Below, piece by piece: positions 24,332 through 32,885 of a stretch of 48,162 nucleotides of DNA. The notes beneath the pieces are model-generated. The model saw nothing but the letters and a program-made list of their open reading frames with translations, made no database searches and was not told where the DNA came from. The DNA is from Chloroflexia bacterium (lineage in GTDB: Bacteria > Chloroflexota > Chloroflexia > DTKN01). Position numbers and translations under genes: made by a program. The stretch's first letter is position 1; each line of letters opens with the position of its first letter. The stretch lies in the NCBI GenBank assembly GCA_016928715.1, contig JAFGKG010000072.1, positions 1 through 48,162 of the forward strand, given 5' to 3'.

Positions 24332-26613
24332 GCCGAGATCCCCTCCTTGAGCGGTACGCCCAGTTCATCCAGGATTTCCGCCAGTTTCTGCAATTGCTCG
24401 CCGGGGACGACGGCCAGGGCGCGGCCGCCGGCCCGGAAGGGGGTCAGCAGCTCGGCCAGGCGGGGGTGCTGCAGCAGTTCCTCCAGGGCCTTTTGGCTGT
24501 GGAACTCGACCAGGGTAAGCGTGCCGGTCCTGGCCTGGCCGTAGTAGCGGCCCCAGGCCTTGACCCGCACGAGGAGGGCGGGGGGCAGGGGGGAGCGGCT
24601 CAGTCGCTCCAGCTCTTCCAGGGCCTGCAGTACCTTGCTGTGGCTGCCCCCGGCCCGTCGGATCGAGGCCGGCGTGAGCCGCCACTGCCCGGGGCCCGTC
24701 TCCTCGGCCAGCCGGGCCAGGCGGCCGCGCAGGTGCAGGTTGGGCACGGCGTGAACGGCGCGGATCTCGCCGTTCTCCTGGATCAAGACGCTGTTGTCGG
24801 CCGCCTCTACTTCGGCGCCCGAGATGGCCGGCAGCAGGCCCCCTGCGAGCAGGGCCTGGAAGATCTTTTTGCGGCGGCCCTTTTTGAGCAGGGCCACCTC
24901 CGGTGATATGGCCCGGGCCAGGTGTTTTCCGGTTTGGGCGTCCTCCAGCAGACTGGCCAGCAGTTCGGCGTCGGCGGCCTGCAGCAGGTCGGCGCCCCGG
25001 CGAAAGACGATCCGTTCATAGTGGGCGGCCCATTCCTGCAGGCTGCGCCGCACGTTCTGGGGAACGTCCGTGGCACCGGCCCGCCCCAGCAGATGGAGGA
25101 TTTCGGACACCGGCAGGCCCCTCTGCTGGGCCCGGTAGACCGCGTCCCGGCTGAGGCGGTAGGCAAAGGCTCCCCGGTCGGCCTGTTCCCGTTCGGCGAA
25201 CAGGTCCAGTTGGGCCAGGATGGCCGGGCTCACTGGTCCCAGGGCCAGCACCTGAAAGTTGGGCTGGATGACAATCTTGCCGGCGGCGCCGTCCGGCCCC
25301 ACTGGGGTCGGGCCCAGCCGAAAGCCCCGGCGGTTCTGCCCGTCCTGGCCGATCTCGACCAGGCCGAGTTCGTGGGGCAGTCCTTCGAGGCAGCTTTGGA
25401 CGAACTGCTCCTCGAGGTTGGCCATCTGCTCCAGCAGCTTGTCGGTAGATCCATAGTAGCCCGATCTATAGTAATAGTATCCTACGGGTTCGGTGAGTAT
25501 GGTGCTTTGTTGGCCAAAGAGAAAATCGACGTCGCGCAGTCTCAGCTTGTTGAGGATCTCGTCCAGTTCCAGCCAGCGGCCGGCCGGCTGCTCCCATAGT
25601 ACGTCCAGCAGGGCCCGGCGGGCCTGGGGATAGTCGGGGGAAAAGCGCTCGGCCTCGCCGCTCTTGACCTCGTTCAGGGATTCGAGACGGGCCCAGGCTT
25701 GCAGGCAGGCCTCGGCTTGTTCGGCCAGGGGGCGGGCCCAGAAATCGGGCACCTGCAGGGGGTCCGGCGGCCGCGGGCAGAGCCGTCCTCCCCGGCGCTC
25801 CACCAGTTCCAGTGATTCCAGCAGCCGCCGCAGCAGGTAGAGTCGCCCGGTTTCGTCCTCCCGGGTTGCCCCCTCCAGGCTCGGATCGGGGCGCAGCAGG
25901 ACCGTGTTGATGGCCCGGAGGGAGCGTTTGCCCACCAGCCCGGACTTGAGCAGGGCGATCTCGTCCTGCCGGACGGCGTCCCAGTAGAGATACAGGTCGC
26001 GCAGCAGCAGTTCCGGGTCGCCGCGCTCGACCTGCGCCGGCTGCCAGTCCTGCAGTTTGCCGAGGGCCGCGGTCGGTTTGGGTAGGTGCTGCCGCACGGC
26101 CGGGGGGACGTAGAGGGTGCGGGCCGGGTGGAACTGGATCTTGTAGGTGACGTGCCCCCAGTTCGAGGTGCCGTCCTGGCTAAAGGCCAGTCCGTGCAGG
26201 GTCAGGCGGGCCACGACGTCCTCGAAAACGCGCGAGTTGTGCTGATAGGGACTGCCGATATAGCCCTGGGCGTAGGGGACGCTGCGGTCGTAGCCGTAGT
26301 GTTGGCCGGTTTTTTCCGGGACCTCCTGGGCCAGCTTGGCCTGCAGGATCCGGCGGCGGAATATCGCCGTTGCGATCGGCTCCTGGTGCCGCAGCAGTTG
26401 GTTCAGGACGGCTCGGTCGGTTTCGCTCAACTGCTGCCAGGAGGCGTGCACGCGCTCCTGGCGAAAGAATTGCTCCCGCATGAGGGCGATGAGGGCCTTT
26501 TTCTTCAGCCGCTTGCCCCGGGCATCGTCAACGGCGAGCCCGGCCTCCCGGGCCATATCGTAGAGGGTATTGGTGTGGTAGGCGTTCAAAATGGCCTCGA
26601 TTTTCTCCGTCAT
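24328..26613 (-). CDS. Helicase-associated (XPB/Ssl2 N-terminal, Helicase_C_3-type) protein
   Basis: A 761-aa soluble protein without a P-loop. Residues about 450-580 (VIQPNFQVLALGPVSPAILAQ and onward, with AYRLSRDAVYRAQQRGLPVSEILHLL) match the helicase-associated domain called Helicase_C_3 or XPB/Ssl2 N-terminal. In Actinobacteria such a protein sits beside XPB (Rv0862c/Rv0861c in Mycobacterium tuberculosis, from memory). Winged-helix-like segments fill the N-terminal half. AGGA precedes the ATG. It is the third gene after XPB and the SWIM protein, and probably works with them in DNA repair or recombination. Confidence 0.8.
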   Translation of the reverse strand: MTEKIEAILNAYHTNTLYDMAREAGLAVDDARGKRLKKKALIALMREQFFRQERVHASWQQLSETDRAVLNQLLRHQEPIATAIFRRRILQAKLAQEVPEKTGQHYGYDRSVPYAQGYIGSPYQHNSRVFEDVVARLTLHGLAFSQDGTSNWGHVTYKIQFHPARTLYVPPAVRQHLPKPTAALGKLQDWQPAQVERGDPELLLRDLYLYWDAVRQDEIALLKSGLVGKRSLRAINTVLLRPDPSLEGATREDETGRLYLLRRLLESLELVERRGGRLCPRPPDPLQVPDFWARPLAEQAEACLQAWARLESLNEVKSGEAERFSPDYPQARRALLDVLWEQPAGRWLELDEILNKLRLRDVDFLFGQQSTILTEPVGYYYYRSGYYGSTDKLLEQMANLEEQFVQSCLEGLPHELGLVEIGQDGQNRRGFRLGPTPVGPDGAAGKIVIQPNFQVLALGPVSPAILAQLDLFAEREQADRGAFAYRLSRDAVYRAQQRGLPVSEILHLLGRAGATDVPQNVRRSLQEWAAHYERIVFRRGADLLQAADAELLASLLEDAQTGKHLARAISPEVALLKKGRRKKIFQALLAGGLLPAISGAEVEAADNSVLIQENGEIRAVHAVPNLHLRGRLARLAEETGPGQWRLTPASIRRAGGSHSKVLQALEELERLSRSPLPPALLVRVKAWGRYYGQARTGTLTLVEFHSQKALEELLQHPRLAELLTPFRAGGRALAVVPGEQLQKLAEILDELGVPLKEGISA

Positions 26614-26665
26614 GGGCTTCCTGTGTTGGGCGAGGTGTCCGGCTGGGCACTCCCTCGCTCCGTTT

Positions 26666-28969
26666 TCAGATCTCGTCCGTTTCCTGCGGCGTGTAGCCGG
26701 CCCGCTCCAGTTCGGCCTTGAGGCCGGCGATGGCCTCCGGTGGGATGAGCACCAGGCGGGGCGAGATTTCGGCGATCAGGTGGTCCTCCAGGGAGGTCAC
26801 CGCTTTCATCTCGGCCAGGGCATAATCGTCCGCGAACTCGACCACGGTGATGTCCTCGTAGAGGCGTACGCGGCCATAGCCCGACCACCAGGTGGACAGG
26901 CGCTGCTGGATTGCCTTGGGCATGTCCTGGGGCATCGTCTCGGCCCATTCCGCCAAGAGGTCGTCGAGCGTGCTGCCGGCCTCAAAGGCCTCGTAGGCCG
27001 CCATGGGGTCCAGTCGGTAGACCAGGCGGTCGCCTACGGATTCGGCCAGGCGGCCGATTTTGGCCAGCAGGCGGTGCAGGGCGGGCTGAAAGGCAGCCCG
27101 GGGCAGCGAGACGTGCTCGCCGTCGGTGTGCAGGGTTTCGCCGATGATCTCGGAGGGGGCCGGCCTGCCGGCGGACTCGATGGCCGCCGGGATCTCTCGG
27201 CGGCCCCGGTACAGTTCGGCCAGCCCGAGGGGGCGAAAGGCGACCAGCTCTCCGCGGTAGAGCCCCAGTTCGACCAGGCCCAGCCAGTGCAGCGGGCCGC
27301 CGACGATGGCCCGGATCAGGGCGCCCTGGGCGTGGTCCCAATCGGCCGCCGGAGCATCGGCCCTGTTCCCCTTCCCGCCGGCCTGGACGAGCGACCAGGG
27401 TCGGGCCAGGTGGGGGTGGGTGGAGCTGTGCGGCAGGGGCAGGGGTAAGTAGGGCCAGATCTTTTGCAGCAGCTTTTCCAGGTCGGCCAGCACGACCCAT
27501 TGGCCGTCCGGCAGGGTGGCCAGGACGTGCAGGACGAACTGGCGCAGATCGAACAGGGCCTTTCGCAGGTCCTGGGGTTGGTAGTGCCGGTAGCGGGGAT
27601 CGCGCTGCAGGGCGACCGGGGCGGCGGGGTCGCGCAGGATTTCCCAGAGCGAGCTCCAGTCGGTGGTGTGGATATAGCTGCGGGCCAGGACGGCCCACTG
27701 GCCTAACAGGTCCCGCTGCATAAAGGCGGCCTTGACCTCCGGCCAGGGGGTGACCGGGCTGCCCTCCAACACGACGCCGCTCGCCAGCAGCAGGGCGAAC
27801 AGGAAATCGAGCCGCTCGGCCCCGCCGGCGATGGGCGCCAACTGGGCGATGGCCTCGTCGGGCAGGCGGTAGGCCGGAGCCGGGACGGTGAGCCGGAACT
27901 CGTCTTTCCGGCTTTTCTGGGGAAAATGCCCCACCTCCTCCGGGACATAATCCCAGCGCTGCAGTTCGGGCATGAACCTTTCCATGTGCGGGCGCGGCTG
28001 CGGGGGGCGCCGGGGGTAGGACGTCTGCTCCAGCAGGAGGATGAGTTGGTTGGCGCACTGCACCAGGTCAAAGGGCCGGGCCGAGCGCAGCTCGTCGGTG
28101 GCCGGCCGGGAGGGCAATTCGGGGTACGTCGGCACGACCCCCTGCAGCAGCGGTGGCAGTTGCCGCAGGATGGCTGGGGGTACTACGGCCAGGCCGGAGT
28201 GGAGGTCGGGGAATACTTCGGTCGGCAGGGCCAGGCCCAGATCGCAGAGCTCGCGGACGTAGAGGCCGATCGGCGCCTTGGGAGGGACGCCGAACAGGTC
28301 GGCGGCGCGGCGCATGTCCTGGGGAGAGGGCATCAGCGGTCCGGTCAGCAGGACCAGCGCCCGCAGGACGTGGCGGTGGTTCTCGTCCAGGCCAGAGACG
28401 GCCTCCCGCACCTGATCGGGCTGGACCATGCGCTCGGCGACCTGCGCAGCCAGTTCCGCCTTCCGGCTGGCCTTGACCCGCCAGCGGCGGCGGTCGGCCA
28501 GTTGGCGCAGATCCTGCAGGCGCAGTTCCTGTAGCCCCTGCTCCAGGTTGGCCCGGTGCACCTGCTGGCGTTCCTCAAAGCTTTGGGACAACCAGGAGGG
28601 CTTTTCCGAGGGTTGTTGGGGTGGGGGCATGTCGACCGCTACGACCTGGAGGTTCGAGTCCGCTTTTTCTCCGCCTGGCTCTTGTACGGCAAAGCTCTGG
28701 GGGTTGTGGATCCACTTGAGCAGGACGGCCCCGATGTGCTTGCAGTAGCCGCCCCAGTCGTAGGGGCAGGAGCAGTGGGCCTGGAGGCCTTCCGAGCCGG
28801 TCTCGATGTCGACCCTATACAGGCGGCTGCCCCGCACCTCGGCGCTGAGGCTTTGTCCGCTCCGGACGGGGTTGACGACCCGGTGGATATAGCGGCGGGC
28901 CCGTTGGAGGCTTTGGTTGTTGAGCAGTCCGCGCAGGTCGACCTCGCGGATGGACTCCAGTGTGGGCAT
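26666..28969 (-). CDS. SWIM zinc-finger protein with helicase-associated domain
   Basis: A 767-aa protein. The SWIM motif CSCPYDWGGYCKH has ligands C66, C68, C76 and H78 (CxCx7CxH), suited to DNA or protein binding. The C-terminal half (about 580-767) looks like the helicase-associated region of the neighbouring 24328 product (LVYRLDPMAAYEAFEAG, VRLYEDITVVEFADDYALAEM). No Walker motif is seen. The ATG is 3 bp after the XPB stop, so the two are tightly coupled. It probably targets or regulates the XPB helicase. Confidence 0.78.
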   Translation of the reverse strand: MPTLESIREVDLRGLLNNQSLQRARRYIHRVVNPVRSGQSLSAEVRGSRLYRVDIETGSEGLQAHCSCPYDWGGYCKHIGAVLLKWIHNPQSFAVQEPGGEKADSNLQVVAVDMPPPQQPSEKPSWLSQSFEERQQVHRANLEQGLQELRLQDLRQLADRRRWRVKASRKAELAAQVAERMVQPDQVREAVSGLDENHRHVLRALVLLTGPLMPSPQDMRRAADLFGVPPKAPIGLYVRELCDLGLALPTEVFPDLHSGLAVVPPAILRQLPPLLQGVVPTYPELPSRPATDELRSARPFDLVQCANQLILLLEQTSYPRRPPQPRPHMERFMPELQRWDYVPEEVGHFPQKSRKDEFRLTVPAPAYRLPDEAIAQLAPIAGGAERLDFLFALLLASGVVLEGSPVTPWPEVKAAFMQRDLLGQWAVLARSYIHTTDWSSLWEILRDPAAPVALQRDPRYRHYQPQDLRKALFDLRQFVLHVLATLPDGQWVVLADLEKLLQKIWPYLPLPLPHSSTHPHLARPWSLVQAGGKGNRADAPAADWDHAQGALIRAIVGGPLHWLGLVELGLYRGELVAFRPLGLAELYRGRREIPAAIESAGRPAPSEIIGETLHTDGEHVSLPRAAFQPALHRLLAKIGRLAESVGDRLVYRLDPMAAYEAFEAGSTLDDLLAEWAETMPQDMPKAIQQRLSTWWSGYGRVRLYEDITVVEFADDYALAEMKAVTSLEDHLIAEISPRLVLIPPEAIAGLKAELERAGYTPQETDEI

Positions 28970-28972
28970 GGC

Positions 28973-30754
28973 CTATTCCGTGGGCCGGTTCGCCGGCCTC
29001 AATTTGGGTGGCGCCTCTCGGGCCTCTCCGGCGATGGTGGCCGGCTGGTAATCGGCGACCTCGTGCTCGTAGAGGATGGTATAGCGATAGCCCTGCTCAG
29101 TGAGAAAGAGCTGCCGGTTGGCGCCATAGTCCTGGTCGTTGGTATCCCGGCTGACCAGGGTGTAAAAGTGGGCGATCAGGCCGTTTTTCTTGGGCCGCAG
29201 GATGCGCCCCATGCGTTGGGCCTCTTCCTGCCGGCTGCCAAAGGTGCCGCTGACCTGGATCATGACGCTGGCGTCGGGCAGATCGATGGCAAAGTTGCCC
29301 ACCTTGGAGACGATCAGGCGTTGGATCTCGCCCTGGCGGAACCGCTCGTACAGCTTGCGCCGCTCGCGCACGGCGGTCTTGCCGGTGATGAGCGGGTAGC
29401 CATAGCGTTTCTGGACCTGCTGCAGTTGGTCCAGGTACATGCCGATGATGAGCAGGTGGTCGTCGGGATGCTTGGCCAGTATTTCGTCCAGCACGTCCAA
29501 CTTGCGCGGATTCTCGGCGGCCACCCGGTATTTCTGGCGGGGTTCGGCCAGGGCATATTCCAGCCGCCGCTCCTCGGGTAGGGGGATGCGGATTTCGGTG
29601 ACATCGGCGGTGGCGATCCAGCCCTGTTTCTCCAGGTCCTTCCAGGGCACATCGTACTTTTTGGGGCCGATCAGCGAAAAGACGTCCTCCTCCAGGCCGT
29701 CCTCGCGGACCAGGGTGGCTGTGAGGCCCATCCGGCGGCGGGCCTGCAGTTCGGCGGTGATGCGAAAGACCGGGGCCGGCAGCAGGTGGACCTCGTCGTA
29801 GATGATGAGGCCCCAATCGCGCTTGTTGAATAATTCGAAATGGGGAAAGGCCTCCTGCAGGGGGACGCCGCTTTTCTTGGTGCCCCGCTTGCGATAGGTC
29901 ATGGTCTGGTAGGTCGAGATGGTCACGGGGCGCACCTCTTTGCGCAGCCCCGAGTACTCGCCGATCTGTTTCTCGGTCAGGCTGGTCTTGTCCAGCAGTT
30001 CGTCGATCCATTGGCGCACGGCGACGGTGTTGGGGGTGAGGATGAGGGTGCTGCACTGCATCTCGACGATCGCGGCCATGCCGACCATGGTTTTGCCGGC
30101 CCCACAGGGCAGCACGATGACGCCCGAACCGCCGCGGGCGGCCCCGCCGGCGTAAAAGATGTCGGCGGCCTCTTGTTGGTAGTGGCGCAGGGCAAAGGGG
30201 TTTCCAGAGGCTGTCTCTTGGCGCAGTTGGATGGCCAGGGCCTCGCCCCGTACGTAGCCGGCCAGGTCCTCCGCCGGGTAGCCAATGTTGACCAGGGCCT
30301 GCTTGATGTGCCCGCGCCGGGCCGGCTCGACCTGCAGCGCGCGCTCGTCCCGCTGCTTCAGGATGTAGGGCTGCAGCAGCTTGTGTTGGGCCAGTTCGGT
30401 GATGAGGGCGCGGTCCTCCGAGACCAGCAGGAGTTCGTTCTCCTGGCGGATCATTTTCACCCGGCCGTAGCGCGAGACAAATTCGCGAATGTCCACGAGG
30501 ACGTTGCCGGGCAGGGGGTACTTGCTGTAGCGGGCCAATCCGTCCAGGATGCGCTCGGCATCCAGGCCGGCCGAGGCGGCATTCCACAGGGACAGTGGGG
30601 TCAGCCGGTAGGTGTGGACGTATTCGGGGCTCTTTTCCAGCTCGGCAAAGCGGGCCAATACGTCGCGGGCCTCCTCGTAAAGGGGGTTATCCACCTCGAG
30701 GAGGACGCTCTTGTCTCCCTGCACGATCAGTGGGTTTTGGGCCTGATAGTTCAT
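28973..30754 (-). CDS. XPB/Ssl2-family superfamily 2 DNA helicase
   Basis: A 593-aa helicase related to eukaryotic XPB and to bacterial and archaeal XPB. Motifs: Walker A LPCGAGKT (215-222), DEVH box (320-323), motif III/RED region TATLVREDG (with R350-E351-D352), and motifs V-VI VSKVGNFAIDLPDASVMIQV then GSRQEEAQRMGRILRP. An N-terminal XPB-like region (1-190) precedes the motor. It probably opens DNA in excision repair or a related pathway. It leads a seven-gene operon with promoter at 30782-30810. Bacterial XPB is patchily distributed. Confidence 0.93.
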   Translation of the reverse strand: MNYQAQNPLIVQGDKSVLLEVDNPLYEEARDVLARFAELEKSPEYVHTYRLTPLSLWNAASAGLDAERILDGLARYSKYPLPGNVLVDIREFVSRYGRVKMIRQENELLLVSEDRALITELAQHKLLQPYILKQRDERALQVEPARRGHIKQALVNIGYPAEDLAGYVRGEALAIQLRQETASGNPFALRHYQQEAADIFYAGGAARGGSGVIVLPCGAGKTMVGMAAIVEMQCSTLILTPNTVAVRQWIDELLDKTSLTEKQIGEYSGLRKEVRPVTISTYQTMTYRKRGTKKSGVPLQEAFPHFELFNKRDWGLIIYDEVHLLPAPVFRITAELQARRRMGLTATLVREDGLEEDVFSLIGPKKYDVPWKDLEKQGWIATADVTEIRIPLPEERRLEYALAEPRQKYRVAAENPRKLDVLDEILAKHPDDHLLIIGMYLDQLQQVQKRYGYPLITGKTAVRERRKLYERFRQGEIQRLIVSKVGNFAIDLPDASVMIQVSGTFGSRQEEAQRMGRILRPKKNGLIAHFYTLVSRDTNDQDYGANRQLFLTEQGYRYTILYEHEVADYQPATIAGEAREAPPKLRPANRPTE

Positions 30755-30781
30755 CGGTGCAACCTGTTCTCCTTTAGCCTG

Positions 30782-30810
30782 ATTTTACCATAAACTTGCC
30801 AAGCAGACAA
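30782..30810 (-). promoter_or_regulatory. Promoter of the XPB operon
   Basis: On the minus strand: TTGTCT (30810-30805), 17 bp, TAAAAT (30787-30782) preceded by TGG. It lies 28 bp before the XPB ATG. AAAGGAG lies between them. Confidence 0.65.
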
Positions 30811-30817
30811 ATGGCTC

Positions 30818-30963
30818 GCGCGCGCCATTTTTGTCGGGCGAGGCATTTCCAGCGCTCATTTCGGCCCAGTTGGAAGCGAAAAACAAGCGGGGCCGGCCGT
30901 CAAGCAGCGCTTTTGGGCAGGAAATGCCTTGCCCCTACAGGCGTCTACAAAAATGGCGCACGC
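30818..30963. repeat. MITE-like long inverted repeat, about 146 bp
   Basis: The left arm (30818-30850) and right arm (30920-30963) are inverted copies sharing GCGCCATTTTTGT and AGGCATTTCC. The right arm has extra bases in the middle, including CCCCTAC of the GTAGGGG family. It fills the gap between the divergent XPB and lipoprotein promoters and encodes nothing convincing. Confidence 0.85.
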
Positions 30964-30970
30964 CCCCGGC

Positions 30971-30999
30971 TTGCGCGCCTCTGGGGGATGTGGTATAGT
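30971..30999 (+). promoter_or_regulatory. Promoter of the gluzincin lipoprotein gene
   Basis: TTGCGC (30971-30976), 17 bp, TATAGT (30994-30999) with extended TGG, 48 bp before the ATG at 31047 and directly beside the inverted repeat. Confidence 0.7.
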
Positions 31000-31046
31000 A
31001 TTTCTCGCACGCGGCTTGTTCTTTATCCGGCCCATCGAGGTGAGCG

Positions 31047-32831
31047 ATGAAAGGCGCTGCCCGTCCCCAAGCGTTGGGGGCTATGCTGATCGTACTGCTG
31101 CTGGCCGCCTGTGCCCCGGCCTGGCCCGGGGCGGCGACCGGCGTTCCCCCGACCCCGCTGGCCCAGCCGAGCCCAACTTGCACCCCTGCCCCGGCCTCTC
31201 CGTCGCCGTCCCTTCCCACCGGGCCGGCGGTGGTTCCTACCGCCACGCCGCGGTCCACCGTTACACCAGGGGCTACGCCCACGCCTAGCGATCTGTACCT
31301 GGCTGTCGAGGGCGTCGCCCTCTACCCCGGGCCCGGTCTCTATAGTGGGGATGTAGTCACCTTTGACCTGCAGCCCTATAACCTGGGCGATATCCAGCCC
31401 GGCGAGATCCAGGCCCGGGTCTACCACCAGACGGCGGCCGGCCCCCAGGTGGTCGCCGAGGGCTATGTGGGCTATCCCGGCTTTGACGCCGTGCCCCGCG
31501 CCCGTCTGGTCTGGGCCTGGGACACGGCCGGCCTGGTCGGACCGCAGGAACTGACCTTGTGGCTGGATCCGGATGACCTCATCCAGGCGGGGGACGAAAG
31601 GCAGGACAACAATGTCGTTGAACTCGCCGTCGACCTCCAGCCCGCGGTGGAACGCCGTGCCTTGGAGGTAGGGGCTGCCTGGGAGTCGGTCCGGACGGAT
31701 TGCTGCATACTGCACTACCTATCCGGCAGCAGCGCCGAGCGAGACCTGGATGCGCTGTTGGCCCTCACCGAGAGCGGGGTGGGCCATACCCAGGAGATCC
31801 TGGGGGAGGAGATGGGCGAGCCCCTGGAGGTCTATTTGATCAGCCGGGTCATTGCCCACGGCGCCTATGCCCGCGACGAGCTGGTGCTCTCCTATCTGGA
31901 CCGCCGCTACAATGGCGGGGACCTGCTGTTGGCCGTCCGCCACGAGGCGGTCCACGTGCTGGATCGGGAGTTGTTGGGGGAAGGGGGCTGGCCGCCGGCC
32001 ATTATGCGCGAGGGATTGGCAGTTTGGGTCGCCAGGGGGCATTTCAAGCCCGAGGAAATTTCCCTACTGGCGGCGGCGCTGCCGGCGCTGGATATGTATA
32101 TCCCCCTGGAACTGCTGGCGGACGACTTTTACCGCCAACAGCACGAGGTCGGCTACCTGGAGGCGGCGGCGATCGTGACCTACCTGGTCGATACCTATGG
32201 CTGGGAGGCCTTTTTGGACTTTTACACCGGTTTCGAGTCCGCCGGAAGCGGTTCAGAGATGATGGACCGCGCCCTGTCGGAGCATTTTGGCCTGGGGCTG
32301 GCCGATTTCGAGGCCGTCTTTTTGCAGTGGCTGCGGGAGCAGCCAACCACACCGGGACACGAGCGAGACCTTCAGTCCACGGTCTATTTTTTCGACACCC
32401 TGCGCCGCTATGAGGCGCTCTACGACCCCCAGGCCTACTTTATGAGCGGCTGGCTGCCGGATCCGTCGACCGCCGAGCAGCGGGGCATCGAGGCCGATTT
32501 CCTGCGCCATCCCCGCTCTTTGGAGCATGTCGCCCTGGAGATGATGCTGATCGATGCCCGGGAGGCCCAGTTGGCCCGGGATTACGATGGGGCCAGGTGC
32601 CTGCTGGACGCCGTTCAGCGCGTTCTGGACGAGGGCGCGTTTGGGGCCGCGCCCGCCTCCGACTATTGGGGTGTGACCCATGCGGTCGCCGCGGTCGGCT
32701 ACGAGGCGCAGTACGTCGACCTGGACGGGACCTCGGCCCGGGTTTGGGCCATCGCGCTCTGGCCCGAACTGGAAGAAATCGTCCTACAGCGCACGGTTGG
32801 TGGTTGGGTGTTGAGTACCGAGTTGGACTAG
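31047..32831 (+). CDS. Lipoprotein with CARDB-like domain and gluzincin (peptidase MA-like) domain
   Basis: A 594-aa exported protein. Signal peptide with lipobox LAAC (C22), a Thr/Pro-rich linker (30-80), then a beta-sandwich resembling CARDB (82-198). The zinc metallopeptidase core is RHEAVHVLDREL, an HExxH motif with H299, E300 and H303, followed by EGLAVWV with E322 as the likely third ligand; this is the peptidase-MA arrangement. GAGGTGA lies about 5 nt before the ATG. It is probably anchored outside the membrane and degrades or processes extracellular protein. The target is unknown. Confidence 0.82.
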   Translation: MKGAARPQALGAMLIVLLLAACAPAWPGAATGVPPTPLAQPSPTCTPAPASPSPSLPTGPAVVPTATPRSTVTPGATPTPSDLYLAVEGVALYPGPGLYSGDVVTFDLQPYNLGDIQPGEIQARVYHQTAAGPQVVAEGYVGYPGFDAVPRARLVWAWDTAGLVGPQELTLWLDPDDLIQAGDERQDNNVVELAVDLQPAVERRALEVGAAWESVRTDCCILHYLSGSSAERDLDALLALTESGVGHTQEILGEEMGEPLEVYLISRVIAHGAYARDELVLSYLDRRYNGGDLLLAVRHEAVHVLDRELLGEGGWPPAIMREGLAVWVARGHFKPEEISLLAAALPALDMYIPLELLADDFYRQQHEVGYLEAAAIVTYLVDTYGWEAFLDFYTGFESAGSGSEMMDRALSEHFGLGLADFEAVFLQWLREQPTTPGHERDLQSTVYFFDTLRRYEALYDPQAYFMSGWLPDPSTAEQRGIEADFLRHPRSLEHVALEMMLIDAREAQLARDYDGARCLLDAVQRVLDEGAFGAAPASDYWGVTHAVAAVGYEAQYVDLDGTSARVWAIALWPELEEIVLQRTVGGWVLSTELD

Positions 32832-32850
32832 GCGGATGGTTATCTGCTAA

Positions 32851-32868
32851 ATCCTGCATCCTGCATCC
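32851..32868. repeat. Heptanucleotide tandem repeat ahead of apgM
   Basis: ATCCTGC is repeated twice and then ATCC, a 7-nt period, just before the apgM AAAGGAGG. Confidence 0.7.
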
Positions 32869-32885
32869 TTTAAAGGAGGACCCTG

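Noticed and set aside
30818-30963. Small open frames across the inverted repeat
   Set aside because: They follow the repeat, lack ribosome binding sites and change frame between arms.
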